Positions 25,906-37,283 of a stretch of DNA of 64,000 bases are shown here, piece by piece. The stretch spans positions 16,488 through 80,487 of the forward strand of contig WPIO01000339.1 of the NCBI GenBank assembly GCA_009760855.2, read 5' to 3'. The position numbers and the translations under genes were made by a program. Every line of letters begins with the position of its first letter. Positions within the stretch are counted from its first letter, which is position 1. The notes beneath the pieces were generated by a model, which ran no database searches, was not told the DNA's origin, and worked only from the letters and a program-made list of their open reading frames with translations. Origin of the DNA: Cristatella mucedo (taxonomy: Eukaryota; Bryozoa; Phylactolaemata; Cristatellidae).

Positions 25906-25929
25906 TTGCCATATCCATGTAAGTAATTT

Positions 25930-26945
25930 TTAGTGTAGCTCATTGTTTCTAATCCAGAAGGTGCAGAAACTGGATACTGTGCCCAGGCACTTGACTATCC
26001 TCGAGTTCGCTTAGAGTCTCCTTCTCGAGCTGTTCCTTTCCTAGACCAATACTGACTAGACTTGACTACCGACTTGTAACAACAGCCTCTCTTCCAATAT
26101 GCTAGGCTTTCTCAAGCTTGATTGCTTTCACAGAGAGAGAGAGCAACGTCTGCTTATATACCCTGCAAGGTGTGCCTCCCTCAAAGTACTGCAGCAGTGC
26201 CTACAGCTGCTTAATGTAAAAGTAGCTTACAGGAAAGGCAGGCTATTTGATGAACCATTCTGTATGGCAGTAAGCTATGCCCGACCAAGCATGATCGCAT
26301 TACAGCAGGTGATTTAGGAAACCCTAAACCACCTGTTTTAGCAAAAGCTTTTGAGCTTAATGGCCGATACTTACTAGCTTAATCATCTTTTTGCTTTAAA
26401 AATTGTTTCGTATAGAAGTGTGTGCTAATGTCTCAAGAGGTGTGGAGGTGCTTGAGTGCGTCACTGCAATCACCGGTTTTAACTATTAGTCTTCAACTAC
26501 TGAAACTTCTTCAACTGTCGTAATTTGTTTTACAAGGAAAAGAAGCGGACCAGCAAGCAAGTTTGAGGAACCACCGGGGTGCAGCAGTTATACGGGCCCA
26601 GCTTAACGTGAGAACCAATCCATACGTATGAACGATTAAGGGGCCTTGAATGCAATTGTCGGGTGAGAGCAACCAGCCTGTACCACTATGTTCGTGACTT
26701 GTGCATGCATAGCTGTGAAAGCTCTATTGGGCGGCAGCATTACTAGGTAGATTCAAGGGCTAGAGCAAATCATGTAGCCATATGCAAGATATGAGAAGGC
26801 CTGTTGGCTTGCTGCAAAGACAGGCTCACATTTGTCCGGGTTCGTGAATATTTTCAAGTGCAAAACCTAACTGTACTTACTTGCATTCTGTCTCTTTGCA
26901 GGTCGTGCCTAATAAAGTTATTCTTGGTGTTTCTTAAGCGTGCTA
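25930..26945 (+). repeat. R1 partial forward copy between (CT)n tracts
   Basis: This aligns with 21,395-22,330: 'atgctaggctttctcaagct', 'ctcaaagtactgcagcag', 'gcccagcttaacgtgagaac', 'gaatgcaattgtcgggtgag', 'aggcctgttggcttgctgc', 'gtgcaaaacctaactgtact'. The match ends where 'gctacctacgatctctcg' turns into (CT)n. That is the same R1 point as at 15,690 in reverse. Confidence 0.7.
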
Positions 26946-27205
26946 CCTACGATCTCTCGATCTCTCACTATACCCATCCACTCTTTACCTCCTTCTCTCG
27001 GCCGATCTGTGTTTTTCTCTCCCTCTGTTTGTCTCAGCCGCTATTCACTGTCTCACACTCTCTTTCTCTCTCCCACTCTCTGTGTAGTTGTCTCTCTCAT
27101 TGTCTGTCTGTCTCTCTCCTTTCATCTCTTCCTCTCGTTCTCCCCCTCTCTCCCTTCAACTCTCCCTCTCTCTCTCTCTCTCTCTCTCCACCTCTCTCTC
27201 TCTCC
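26946..27205 (-). repeat. (CT)n tract between R1 and LINE-A tail
   Basis: A short degenerate CT tract. Its first about 200 bp match the reverse complement of the right edge of the (GA)n tract at 13.56-15.69 kb. Confidence 0.9.
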
Positions 27206-27392
27206 ATCCTGACTCTGTGCATGTCAGCCCTAACCATATTATTCATTTTGTTTGTTTTTCAAGCATGATTTTACTTACCATTTAATTGCATTTCCTTTTG
27301 CAGTAAACGTAAAGCACCGAGGAAGAGATTATGTTCTCTGAGGTTGCTTTATCAAGTACATTAATATTATTATTGTTATTACTATTATTATC
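27206..27392 (+). mobile_element. LINE-A 3' tail only
   Basis: Begins near 'ctgactctgtgcatgtcagc' and continues with 'aagcatgattttacttacca', the conserved TTCTCTGAGGTTGCTTTATC core and an imperfect (ATT)n tail at 27,360-27,392. It is embedded in CT-rich DNA. Confidence 0.85.
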
Positions 27393-27449
27393 CTGCTGTC
27401 TTTCCGTTTCTGTCTCTACAACTCTCTCGCCCGATCTATCTCTCTTTTG

Positions 27450-27501
<52 letters not shown>

Positions 27502-27842
27502 ATTGCTATCGCATTGTTCTGTCTCCTTAACACCCTAGCAATCTATCTCTCGCTGTCTACCTCTGTCCCACTATCTCTCTTTCCCCTCTCCGTCTGTCTC
27601 TCTCCGTCCCTCCCCCAATCTATCTATATATATCTCTCCGTCTTTCTCTTGCTCTCTCTCTCTCTTTTTATCTCTCTCTCCCTCTCACTCTCTCTTTATG
27701 TCTCCCTAGTGCTTACTCTCTCATTAGCACTCTCTCACCAAAGCCCTCGCCCTTTCCATAGCTCTCTTTTTCTTCCTAGGTCTCTCATTCTCTCCTTTTC
27801 TGCCTAGCACCCTCCCAATCTCTCTTCGTAGCACTCTCTCTC

Positions 27843-27845
<3 letters not shown>
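27393..27845 (-). repeat. (CT)n-rich tract
   Basis: CT-rich simple sequence with a pure run at about 27,456-27,491 and many TCTCTCC-type variants. Confidence 0.95.
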
Positions 27846-27921
<76 letters not shown>

Positions 27922-27932
27922 TTATATATATA
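27846..27932. repeat. (AT)n microsatellite
   Basis: About 64 bp of pure AT followed by TTTATAT variants. It abuts the 3' tail of the SINE and probably grew from that AT-rich tail. Confidence 0.97.
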
Positions 27933-28094
27933 ATTGATTTGTATACCACCTCAAGAGAACTTAATCTTTATTCAGGTGCTAAACATATGCCTCGATGGGG
28001 CACGAGCCCACGACATATGGGGGTCGAGCCCACGACCTCAGTTAGACCTTGGGAGGGCCGGTACCCTAACCATTGGACCAAACCAGCTCGGCTC
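27933..28094 (-). mobile_element. tRNA-derived SINE with LINE-A-like 3' end
   Basis: On the minus strand the 5' part reads GGTTTGGTCCAATGGTTAGG, a tRNA-type A box. About 35 bases later comes GTGGGCTCGACCCCC, a B box (T-loop) relative of GGTTCGANTCC. A second near-copy, GTGGGCTCGTGCCCC, follows at about 27,997-28,011, so the B-box segment is duplicated. The 3' end (AGCACCTGAATAAAGATTAA, then GTTCTCTTGAGGTGG) parallels the LINE-A tail, which suggests mobilisation by LINE-A machinery. The spacing and boxes suit RNA polymerase III type 2 promoters. It is not a functional tRNA because no acceptor stem is present. Confidence 0.78.
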
Positions 28095-28109
28095 TATCTC
28101 TCTCTCCCC

Positions 28110-28199
<90 letters not shown>

Positions 28200-28330
28200 A
28201 AGCACTCAGGCAATGCAGCCCTCTCTCTCTCCATTGCTCTCTCTGCCTCTCCCTTGCTTTCTCATTCCCTCTCTTTCTGCTTATCGTCTCCTCTCTCTCC
28301 CCTAGCACTCTCTCTCTCTCTCTCTCACTA

Positions 28331-28366
<36 letters not shown>

Positions 28367-28754
28367 CCTAGTCCTCCCTCTCTCTTTCAGTCTTTCTATC
28401 TGTATTTCTTTTCTTTCCCCTAGCACCCACTCTTTCTCCCTAGCACTGTCTGTCACTCTGTCTCTCTCACTCTCTCTATGTCTTTCGTTCACCCTAGCAC
28501 TCTTCCTTGCTATCTGATTAGCACTCCTACTCTTTCTCTCCCTAGCTCTTTCTCCCTCCCCAGAACTCTCTAATCTCTCACTGTCTCTCACACTCTCTCT
28601 AACTCTTTCCCTAGCACTTTCTTGCTCTCTCGCTTACCATAGCACTCTCTCTATTTCTGTCTCCCTAGTGGCCTCTCTTTCTCCCTCCCTAGCTCCCTAG
28701 CTCTATCTACCTTGCTCTCTTTATCTCTCTCTCTCTCTCTCTCCTCTCTCTCTT

Positions 28755-28804
<50 letters not shown>

Positions 28805-28868
28805 GCACTGTTTCTCCGTAGAATTCTCTCTGGCCATACCACTCCATCTCTATCTCTGGCACTCCCTT

Positions 28869-28930
<62 letters not shown>

Positions 28931-29339
28931 AAGCAGTCTGTCACTCGCCATGGCATTCTCTCTCTTTCTCTTTCACTAGAATTCCGTCTCTCTCTTCCCA
29001 GCACTCACTCTCTCTCCCCCTCGTTATCAATTTCCCTCTCTCTCTCTTCTCCCGTTCTTCCGTTTTGTCTCGAAGGTTCAATCAATGCGCAGCTAGGTCT
29101 CAATTTGCCTATTTACCTTTCTCTTTCTTCCGACAGTTGTCTTTCTACATAATTGGTTCAGCGCCTGCCGATCTCTTTTTCCCAGCTCTTTCTCCTAGCC
29201 TAATATATTTCTTGCTTTTCCCCCTAGGTCTCTGTCACCTTAAAACTTTCAAACTCTCTCTCTAGCTCTCTATATCTCTCGGTTGGTTTTCCCCCTCGCT
29301 AGCTCTATCGCTCTCTCCCTTGCTGTCACCCCAGCTCCT

Positions 29340-29429
<90 letters not shown>

Positions 29430-30422
29430 TAGCTCTGTCTCTCCCTAGTGCCTATTTCCGCTCAGTGGCAGTGTTTTTTTCGCCAATGGACTTTTTCGTT
29501 CGCCTTTTCTGTAGATTCAAGACTCTTATTCTATCGCGAGCTCTTTATCTCCATTGCCATTTGTCTCACCAGAACTGTGTCTCTTTTCCGGCACTCTCTC
29601 TTTCTGCAGCTCACTCTCTCAATCAATCTCTCACTCTCTCTCTCTCCATCCGTAGCTCTCTCTCTCTCTTTTTCTTTCTATCCCTCTTTCCCCAGCTTTC
29701 TCAGTCTTCCAAGCATTGCATGTCTATCTAGCTCTTTTGTCTTATACAAACTCTCTTTCTCTCTCTCTTTAGCTCTCTCACTCCTTAACACTTGCTTTCT
29801 CCCAAGCTCTCTATATCTCTATAGCTCTCATGCTCCTAGCACTCTGTCCCCAAGCTCTCTTTCTCTTGCTCTCCCAATTTCTTTAGCTCTCCCATGTTCT
29901 CTTCTTGGCTCTCTCACTTAATGACTAGCTATCACTTTCTCTCCAAGAGCTTCGTTTTTCTTCTTGCCGTTGTCCATCTAACTAGCTCTCTCTGTAGTTT
30001 TCAAGCTATGTCTCTATCCTTCGAACCTCTCTCCCGACTTTCTCTCTTCCCCTAGCTATCTGCAACCTAGTTCTCTTTTCTTCCTCCGCACCAGCACTCT
30101 CCTGAGCTTTCTCTAGTTCTCCGTAAATCTGTATTTCACTTTCAGTATTGGTCTGCCCTGCCCTAATATCTCTTATGCAGGTTCACTCTCTCTCTCTCTC
30201 TCTCTTTTAACCGAACTCTATCTCTCTTCTTAGTTTTCTTTCTATCCCTAACACTCTTTCTCACATCAGACCTCTCTTTCAATAGATCTCTCATTCTCTC
30301 CCTAATTCCCTCTCTCTCACTAGCTCCTTCCCACTCTCGCCCTTAACTTTCTGCCTCAACCTACATCTCCCGTGCTCACCAGTTTGTTTTCACCGTATGT
30401 CTTTTTCTGTAGCTCCATATCT

Positions 30423-30463
<41 letters not shown>

Positions 30464-30553
30464 AATCTCCCCTCTTTTCATAGTTGTCTCTCTTTATCTA
30501 CTCTCTCTCACCCTCACCCTCCGTCCCCTCTGTCTGTCTGCATATCTATGTGC

Positions 30554-30585
<32 letters not shown>

Positions 30586-30649
30586 ATATCTCTTATTCTG
30601 TGTCTATCTCTTTCTCTCTTTCTCTCTCTTTCTCTCTCTTTATCTCTCT

Positions 30650-30730
<81 letters not shown>

Positions 30731-30790
30731 GGTCTCTGTCACTCTACGTGTATCTGTGCTTCCCAGCTGTCTGTTTTTGCCTTTCTGTAA

Positions 30791-30853
<63 letters not shown>

Positions 30854-30855
30854 TC
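28095..30855 (-). repeat. (CT)n-rich tract with internal (AT)n
   Basis: About 2.8 kb of pyrimidine-rich simple DNA, the longest such tract in the window. Pure CT runs lie near 28,115-28,195, 28,758-28,802, 28,870-28,927, 29,346-29,426, 30,655-30,727 and 30,795-30,851. An (AT)n run is at 30,425-30,460. CCTAGCACTCTC-like interruptions recur. No coding potential. Confidence 0.97.
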
Positions 30856-33294
30856 TAAGCTAAGCTGTTCAGCAGTCAGGATTAGTGGCTTGAACAACAC
30901 AGCAACAGTTGCGACCAATGGCCACGGTACTTCACATTGAGGTAGTGCAATGCCACTTTCTTCCATTGGATCAACAAATAATTAGCAGCTTGAGTGCCTT
31001 CGAAGTTTTCGTTTCGGAGTAAACAGTTGTCCTGTCTTTGATTCAGCCTTGTTTTTGCACTGACACTACCAGCACCACACATTGGCAAGCATGGTGTCAC
31101 TTATTATGCCCATTTTGTTGTGCCATTTCTTAATGTTTCAAATCCACAGTGACTGTCACCAACCTTGGTCTTGTTTTTATGAACCATGTCATTAAGGTCC
31201 AGCAGATTGCCGTCGGCTGCAATGCATTGATGCAAGTGTCGCCCATTCTGCAAACACTACTCTGAAGTAATTGCTGCTCAGAGGAAGACCTGGGAAGACT
31301 CGCAGGTCTATCGGCTCAAAGTTACAACTCTTTTTGCAATCGACCAGCCTAACGAGCAGTTCTTCACGGATCTCCTGCTATAATAGCAATAGTGCTTGAC
31401 CAGCATCTCTCAGTTCAATATCGTCCTTCGACTTCGTTGCTTCAACCCCATACGTGTGACATCTGCCTGCACAAAATGCCAGCCTCGGCATGAGAGTCAG
31501 CCCTCAGTACGATCAGCATCAACAGTTCTTGCCTGTCGAGGTAAGAACGAGGTCATTAGGTTCGGCAATGATTCACAGGTATGGAACTCATGGTTTTGGT
31601 TTATCATGACCTATACTCTGACATTGATCGTCTGTTCACCGACGTGTGGGCGTGTCACCTCTGATCCAGAATTCGAATACAAGGGTCATTGTCGATTAAG
31701 AGCATTGATTTCTAATAGACAATCAAGCAATAGTCGAAATTGTCATTTACTTGGTTTGATTTGTAAACGGCTCGAACGAGATAGAACGACAAGTCATCTC
31801 GGTAGGGGAAACATAAATGTGGATTTATGCAGCACTTTTATTTCCTGAAAGATACACGATAAAGGTGCTTTTAGGAAGGGCTTCACAAAAACTGAATTCT
31901 TGTAAAGCATAATCCACTAGTGATGAAAATTCAGTAGTGGTCTCTGAAATATTTGTGGAGCCGCAGTGGATAGGGTGACTGTCGGAAAAACCTGTACCTG
32001 TTGAAGCAGGTTAAACTCTGTCTGTTGCCACTCTTCTAGGTAGAAACGCCATATACTGGCAAGAAAATGCTTGACAACAGTTACATCTGTTGCATATGCT
32101 GATGCCTCATTAGCTGTGCATTTGTAGCTGCATCCCTACGATTTCTCACGTTGTTATTCCAGCTGCAGCCAAAGCTGGTGCTCATGCGATGGCACCTGCT
32201 ATGGTATTTGTTGAGCCGATCCTTCATTTTCTCACGACGGTGGACCTACTGCCGGCTGATGGAACACTGCTGCAGCTCAGTGGGTCGGTCTAGGCAGTCC
32301 AATGGCGCTGGGCCGTGGTCTGGATGCGTACCCCCTTTTGTCTTCCTTTTTTGCCTGGAAACTGACAAGCTAAGCAGAAAGTTACCTACCTCTGTTCAGC
32401 ATTGTTGTTTGGTAGCTAGATTTAGGGCATCGTATTAACAATTACCAAAAAAATTTGCATGTCTTCCCTTTTAATGTCTTAAGTCTAAAATTATAGTGAT
32501 TAGTAGGTGGCCACGTGATCTTAGATCACTGTTATGTTGTCATGCGACAGGCTACTGTCGTGCTGCTATGCTCAGTTTGAGGTTATGCCACCTTTGAAAC
32601 GACTCCTGCCCTGCATATGCTGCTACCATAGCTGTCAACTCAGTTTGCAGAGGCTAAGTTGGTTCTATTTCCTGCAAATAGTGACGATAGGATAAGGTCA
32701 ATGTAGGAACCTATACGTTCTGAAGGCGACGGAAACTATTGTCAGGTCGGCTAATAAACGGACAAACCGATGACTGTATCGCCGGTCTGAGCACTTTTTC
32801 TGCTTCGCAGGTTATCCAGACACTTGTGTATTCCACACAGTTGAAATGCAGGCTTCTAGCCTTATCTAGGGTAAAGTAAAACTTTTGGTGTGACAGTGAA
32901 TGCTCAGCCGTAAACACGCACAGTTTGGCTGTGATCTTCTTGATGTGGCAGCTTGTAAGCACAAGGTAGTCGATCAGTATGAAGGGCTACCCCTATGTCC
33001 CTCTCTAGCATAGAAACGGTACGAAGAAGTTATAGTGTGCTTCCAGATCACGGCAAAACGGCTACAACTACAATACGGCTTCGAAGAAGAACAGGACGGT
33101 CAACTATTGACTGTAACTCGGTCTCCGGATAGAGTAATTCTATGCTACTCTCTGGTTTTGCCAAAATGATGGTCATTGCTATAGCTCGTCGGCTCCGATC
33201 AATTCGCCGTGGCTTCAATTCGTTCCTGCCAGAATCGGTCGTGTGACGACGATAACTATGCTATGCAGGCATCTTACGGTTTGTGGCTGGCTCA

Positions 33295-33420
33295 GAGGCT
33301 GCAGTCGTTCAGCCTGACGTTGATGCTGCTGCTGCATGTGCTGCTGCATGTGCTGCTGCATTTGCCGCTCCACTTCCTTTGTCGTTTAATAAGGGCCATG
33401 TGCAGTCTGAGTGTCCATAT
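33295..33420 (+). pseudogene. R2 alanine-rich segment type 1 with in-frame repeat
   Basis: In frame with the duplicated copies the DNA reads ADVDAAAACAAACAAAFAA-like peptide and then PLPLSFNKGH. Three 12-bp units (GCTGCTGCATGT type, about 33,324-33,362) expand the alanine stretch in frame. The equivalent segment at 50,836-50,890 lacks the expansion. The peptide function is unknown; calling it coding rests on its recurrence across copies. Confidence 0.4.
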
Positions 33421-33579
33421 CTTCTCAGCCACTTTTCTGCCGGAATACTGTGTATTGGCTAAGCTGAAAGTTCCCTACCTCTGTTCAGCTTTGTTCTTTC
33501 ACGGCCTGCGTTTGGCCGGGGTAATAATAATTAGCATGCCTATATAAGTGCATCGTTTCATTTACCTTTCGATTCTGGA

Positions 33580-33852
33580 ATGTTAGAAGCCATTACTTGG
33601 CCACCTGCGATAAAGGATACTTCACGTTTATTTAGCAGCAGTCTGCTGTCGTGCTGCAATTTCTCTTGGTCGTGGTATGCATTTGGCAACGTGTCCTGTG
33701 CTGCACCTGCTGCTGCTTTTGCAGCTGTCTTAAAGGCTCCGTTAGCTTTATCACCTGATAATGCTGCTGTTGCTAACATCACTGTGTCTGCAGTGGATGC
33801 ATCTACAGAATTTGCTGCTGCATCCTTCGGAGGAAATACCCGATGGAGATAA
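33580..33852 (+). pseudogene. R2 alanine-rich segment type 2
   Basis: A 90-codon open frame whose last 45 residues read CAAPAAAFAAVLKAPLAL, SPDNAAVANITVSAVD and ASTEFAAASFGG. Four other copies (9,725-9,860 reverse; 51,280-51,486; 56,987-57,193; 62,650-62,790) keep the same register, two of them with frame breaks. The upstream half is less conserved and may be intron or untranslated. No signal peptide, membrane segment or known domain is evident, and no protein family is recognised. Confidence 0.4.
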
Positions 33853-35290
33853 ATATGTTATCATAAAAAGTGGCTGAATTGTCGAAATTTCATTATCTCG
33901 ACGTCACTAGCACTGACTGAGAAGGATATTTTGGTATCAAGAATTCACCTAGACACCTCACTGGAGAGCTAACACACCCTTCCAGTGTCATTCGCTGGAT
34001 GGGATTGCTTCACTGAAGTCGCATGATTCCTATCTAATTCACACTTCCTTGTCGTTAAACCCACGTACACCTAAAACGTTGTGCTTTAGCAGAGGCACAA
34101 GAATTCTTTCGGTGGTTCTGGATGAAAGCCGATTGCGTTCAACAGCCAATCGCACTTCTGGCAAGCTAGTTGGACAGACGACAAAAAATCAGCTCTCTTC
34201 TGATGGTAGCAGCAAGCTTTATGATGTCTGCTGAAAGCAAATATTCTCTTGCCTCGAATGTCGATGCCTCTGCATGGTCAGGAATCCTCAGTCCGAGTGT
34301 CATGCTAGCTGCTGCTGCCTTCGCCAGCTTGTCGTTCGTCGACGGAGTGCTGACTGCTTCTGCATCTCTGCGTGGCTCATCGAGTCAAAGCGGCTCTCTT
34401 CAGTGGCAAGGTTAATCTCGAAGCCAAACCCTCGCTTTCCTGCACGGAGCTGCTGCATTGACCACCCATGCTTGCGGTTGTAATGCTTGCTCCTCAAGCG
34501 ACTAGCCGTCGTGCAACCAAGCGAAGGGAGAAGCATGCGGAAGCGAGTTAATCAACGAGGCTGGTCTGTAAGCTGATGAGGCAGTCTCTGGTAGACCCTG
34601 CATTTGGCGACGTGTGGTGAAAGCAGAATTTGAGGCAAAAATCCGACGGAACTTACGGTGTCCTGTAATACCAGGTTTTAGTTTGCTTCTAAATAATATA
34701 CTGAAAACTTGTAATGCCGGTAATTGGGAGCGTTCGATGTATCTTTCAAAGAGTTGAGCTCGAGATCGGATTCAAGCTCATGCTACCACTTTTCATCGGT
34801 AAGACGACATCATCTTCTATAAAGCTTCAAGGAGTGCCTGATCAAGTCTCAGTGCAGCATGCACACCTACTTTAACCTTGAGCCTGCTTAATGGTCTTTT
34901 TAAAGCCTGTAGTAAAGGGCAGCCATTTATAGGGTTAACTGAATCTTGAAGTAATAAACCCTAAGATCAAACTACTGGAGTTCTAGGTCAAGGTTCGTGG
35001 GTCAAGCAGGGAAGCTGAAGGATAACGTACTGGCATCATCGACCTAATCTCGGCCCACTACTAATGAGTAGGTCCTACTGATGATGAGCCCTCTCATGTT
35101 GCTTGGCATTACATCCACTGTGGCCAGGAAACGCTTGTCAAACACACCCTTTTATGACACTGTTGATGCCTCGAGTCATCTGCATCTGGAGAGCCTTCTT
35201 TGAGAGATTCACGTCTTGCTTTCCTTTGCTTCTGGCTGAGAGGCTACGTGTTGTCTAACCGTTGTATGCGGTATGTTATATCCCGGCGCC

Positions 35291-35727
35291 GCGGACACAG
35301 CAACCTCTGCTGGCACCACCCTCAAGGCTGCCACCGTATGTCGTGGCAGCACCGCCACAGCCCGCTCTGCTCATGCCGATGACGAGCAGACTGGGCAGGA
35401 TGTCTTGCCGGCAGGGGAATGAGCTTTGTTAACACAGATGAGGCATTACCCAAGCATGCCGTACCTCAGCTATGGCCGTTTCATCCGCATATGTAGGGAT
35501 TTCTCGAGGGTACGAAGTCCTTTACGGTCGTCAGCTGCCTCGGCTCGCTAATCAGTAACTCGACGTCTGCCCTGGTCACCTTCGTCCGTCTGTCGACGTC
35601 GATCTGGAAATGCCAGTGTCGATGCTGCTCATGATTCGCTTACTGTAGAACACTCAGTCTGCTTCCTAAACGATCTGCTGGTCATCAGCGTTGGCTGCTA
35701 TCTCTGAGGCTCACTTTGGTCGACCAG
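35291..35727. other. no gene recognised between R2 units
   Basis: Unassigned DNA. Similarity to the other R2 copies stops after 'gttatatcccggcgcc' at about 35,288 and resumes at the start of the next R2 unit. Confidence 0.4.
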
Positions 35728-36741
35728 CCAGGCTGTGCAGCAGTCAGTATTAGTGGCTTGTAGACCATAGCAACACTTTGGTCCACTGGCCACGATGCTT
35801 CGCATTGAGGTAGTGCAATGGCACTTTCTTCAATTGCATCGACAAATAATCAGCAGATTGAGTGCTTTCCAAGTCTTTGTTTCGGAGTAAACAGTTTTCC
35901 TGCCTTTGATTCAGCCTTGTTTTGGCACTGTCCCTGCCGGCGCCAAACATTGGCAAGCATGGTGTCATTTATTATGCCAATTTTGTTGTGCCATTCCTTA
36001 ATGTTTCGAATCCACAGTGGCTTTCGACAACTTGGTCTCGTTGTCATAGAACATGTCTTTCTTGTCCTGCTGCAGTCTGCCGTCGTGCTGCAATAAATAT
36101 GCAAGTGTCATGCATTCTGCTTATGCTACTCTGCAGCCATTGGTGCTCAGAGGAAGACTTGGGAACGCTCGCAGGTCTATCGGCTCGAGGTATAAACTCG
36201 TTTTTCTTTCAGCTAGTCTAGTAAGCAGTCCTTCACGGATCTCCTGCTAGGATAGCAACAGTGTTTGAGCAGAAGCTCTCAGTTCAATATCGTCCTTCTA
36301 CTTCGTGGATTCAATCTCATACGAGTGACGCCTGCCAACGTCAAATGCCAACCTCGGCAGGCAAGTCAGCCCTCAATTTGACCACCAGCAGCAATTCTTG
36401 CCTGTTGAGGTAAAAACGAGTTCATTAGGTTCGGCAATCAATCACAGGTGTAGAACTCATGGTTTTCGGTATATTTGCCTTAGGCTTTAAGTCGTTTCAC
36501 GATCGGTTAACCGAGCGTGGAGTTCTTCACAAATCTCCGGCTATGCCAGCGACAGTGCTTGAGCTGCTGCTGTCAGTTCATCATCGTCCTTCTTTTGCTC
36601 TGTTTCAACTCTATACGAGTGACGACTGTCTGCGACAAATGCCTCCCTCGGCATGCAAGATGGGCCCAAGTCTGGTTAACTAAGACAGCTCTTGCCTGTC
36701 GAGGTAAGAACGAGTTCATATGGGTCGGCATCATTGAAAGG

Positions 36742-37283
36742 TGTGTCACCTTTGCTGAAAGAGCTAGGATGGTTGCCGGTTGAGCAAACGATACAGAGCA
36801 AAGTTCTTACGCTCACCCACAAGGCCCGCCACGGCTGGGCTCCTTCGTACCTAGCTGAACTGCTCCATCAGTTTCAGCCTGTTCGCGCCCTCAGGTCCTG
36901 TGTGGACAATAAATTAGCTGTCCCATTCCTCCGCTTAAAAACAGTTGGCGACAAAAGCTTTAGCTCTGCAGGTCCTAGACTGTGGAACTCGCTTCCACAA
37001 TTCTTACGCAACGACGTCTATTCTCCAACTGCCGACTATGGCACATCTTTTTCAGCGGTCCTGAACTGCTACTTCTACGCTACTCACTACCTCAACTGCT
37101 CTGCTGACTCTGCTATGCTTCCCACTTTCTCTTTGTTGCGTGAGACGAAGTCTGTTGGCTACCGAATGCGTACCGAAAGCCGCTTAGGCTATGAGTGCGC
37201 TATACAAAACTCTCCTGCGTATCACCCACATGGTCTTTATGACTTTGTGGAGTAACTGACGGAGATACATTACATTACATTAC
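36742..37283 (+). mobile_element. LINE-B 3' fragment with (ACATT)n tail
   Basis: The 187-codon frame at 36,692-37,255 enters LINE-B at SPLLKELGWLPVEQTIQSKV. It continues through HKARHGWAPSYLAELLHQFQ and SFSSAGPRLWNSLPQFL and stops after ECAIQNSPAYHPHGLYDFVE. This is the C-terminal part downstream of the RT core. The 3' end is a short ACATT repeat at 37,266-37,284. Unlike the copy at 8,939-9,451, the C-terminus is complete. It interrupts an R2 unit; I could not identify a convincing target-site duplication. Confidence 0.87.

Larger units (their letters stand above)
30866..35290 (+). repeat. R2 dispersed repeat, unit A
   Basis: The first part (30,866-33,130) aligns with 35,728-39,225. The middle and end (32,150-35,290) align with 49,636-52,920. 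It appears to be built from related modules spaced about 1.15 kb: the 32,150-32,700 block resembles 33,300-33,850. Each module has an alanine-rich type 1 frame followed 0.4-0.5 kb later by a type 2 frame, both on the plus strand. The minus strand at 32,711-32,880 carries the DARSLH...CEAEKVLRPA frame. No RT, transposase or other mobility domain is visible. Confidence 0.65.

Noticed and set aside
25086-30863. Many open frames of 60-190 codons rich in Ser-Leu (and Arg-Glu on the other strand) in the CT and GA tracts
   Set aside because: They arise because CT or GA dinucleotide repeats have no stop codons in several frames. There is no composition or motif beyond the repeat.
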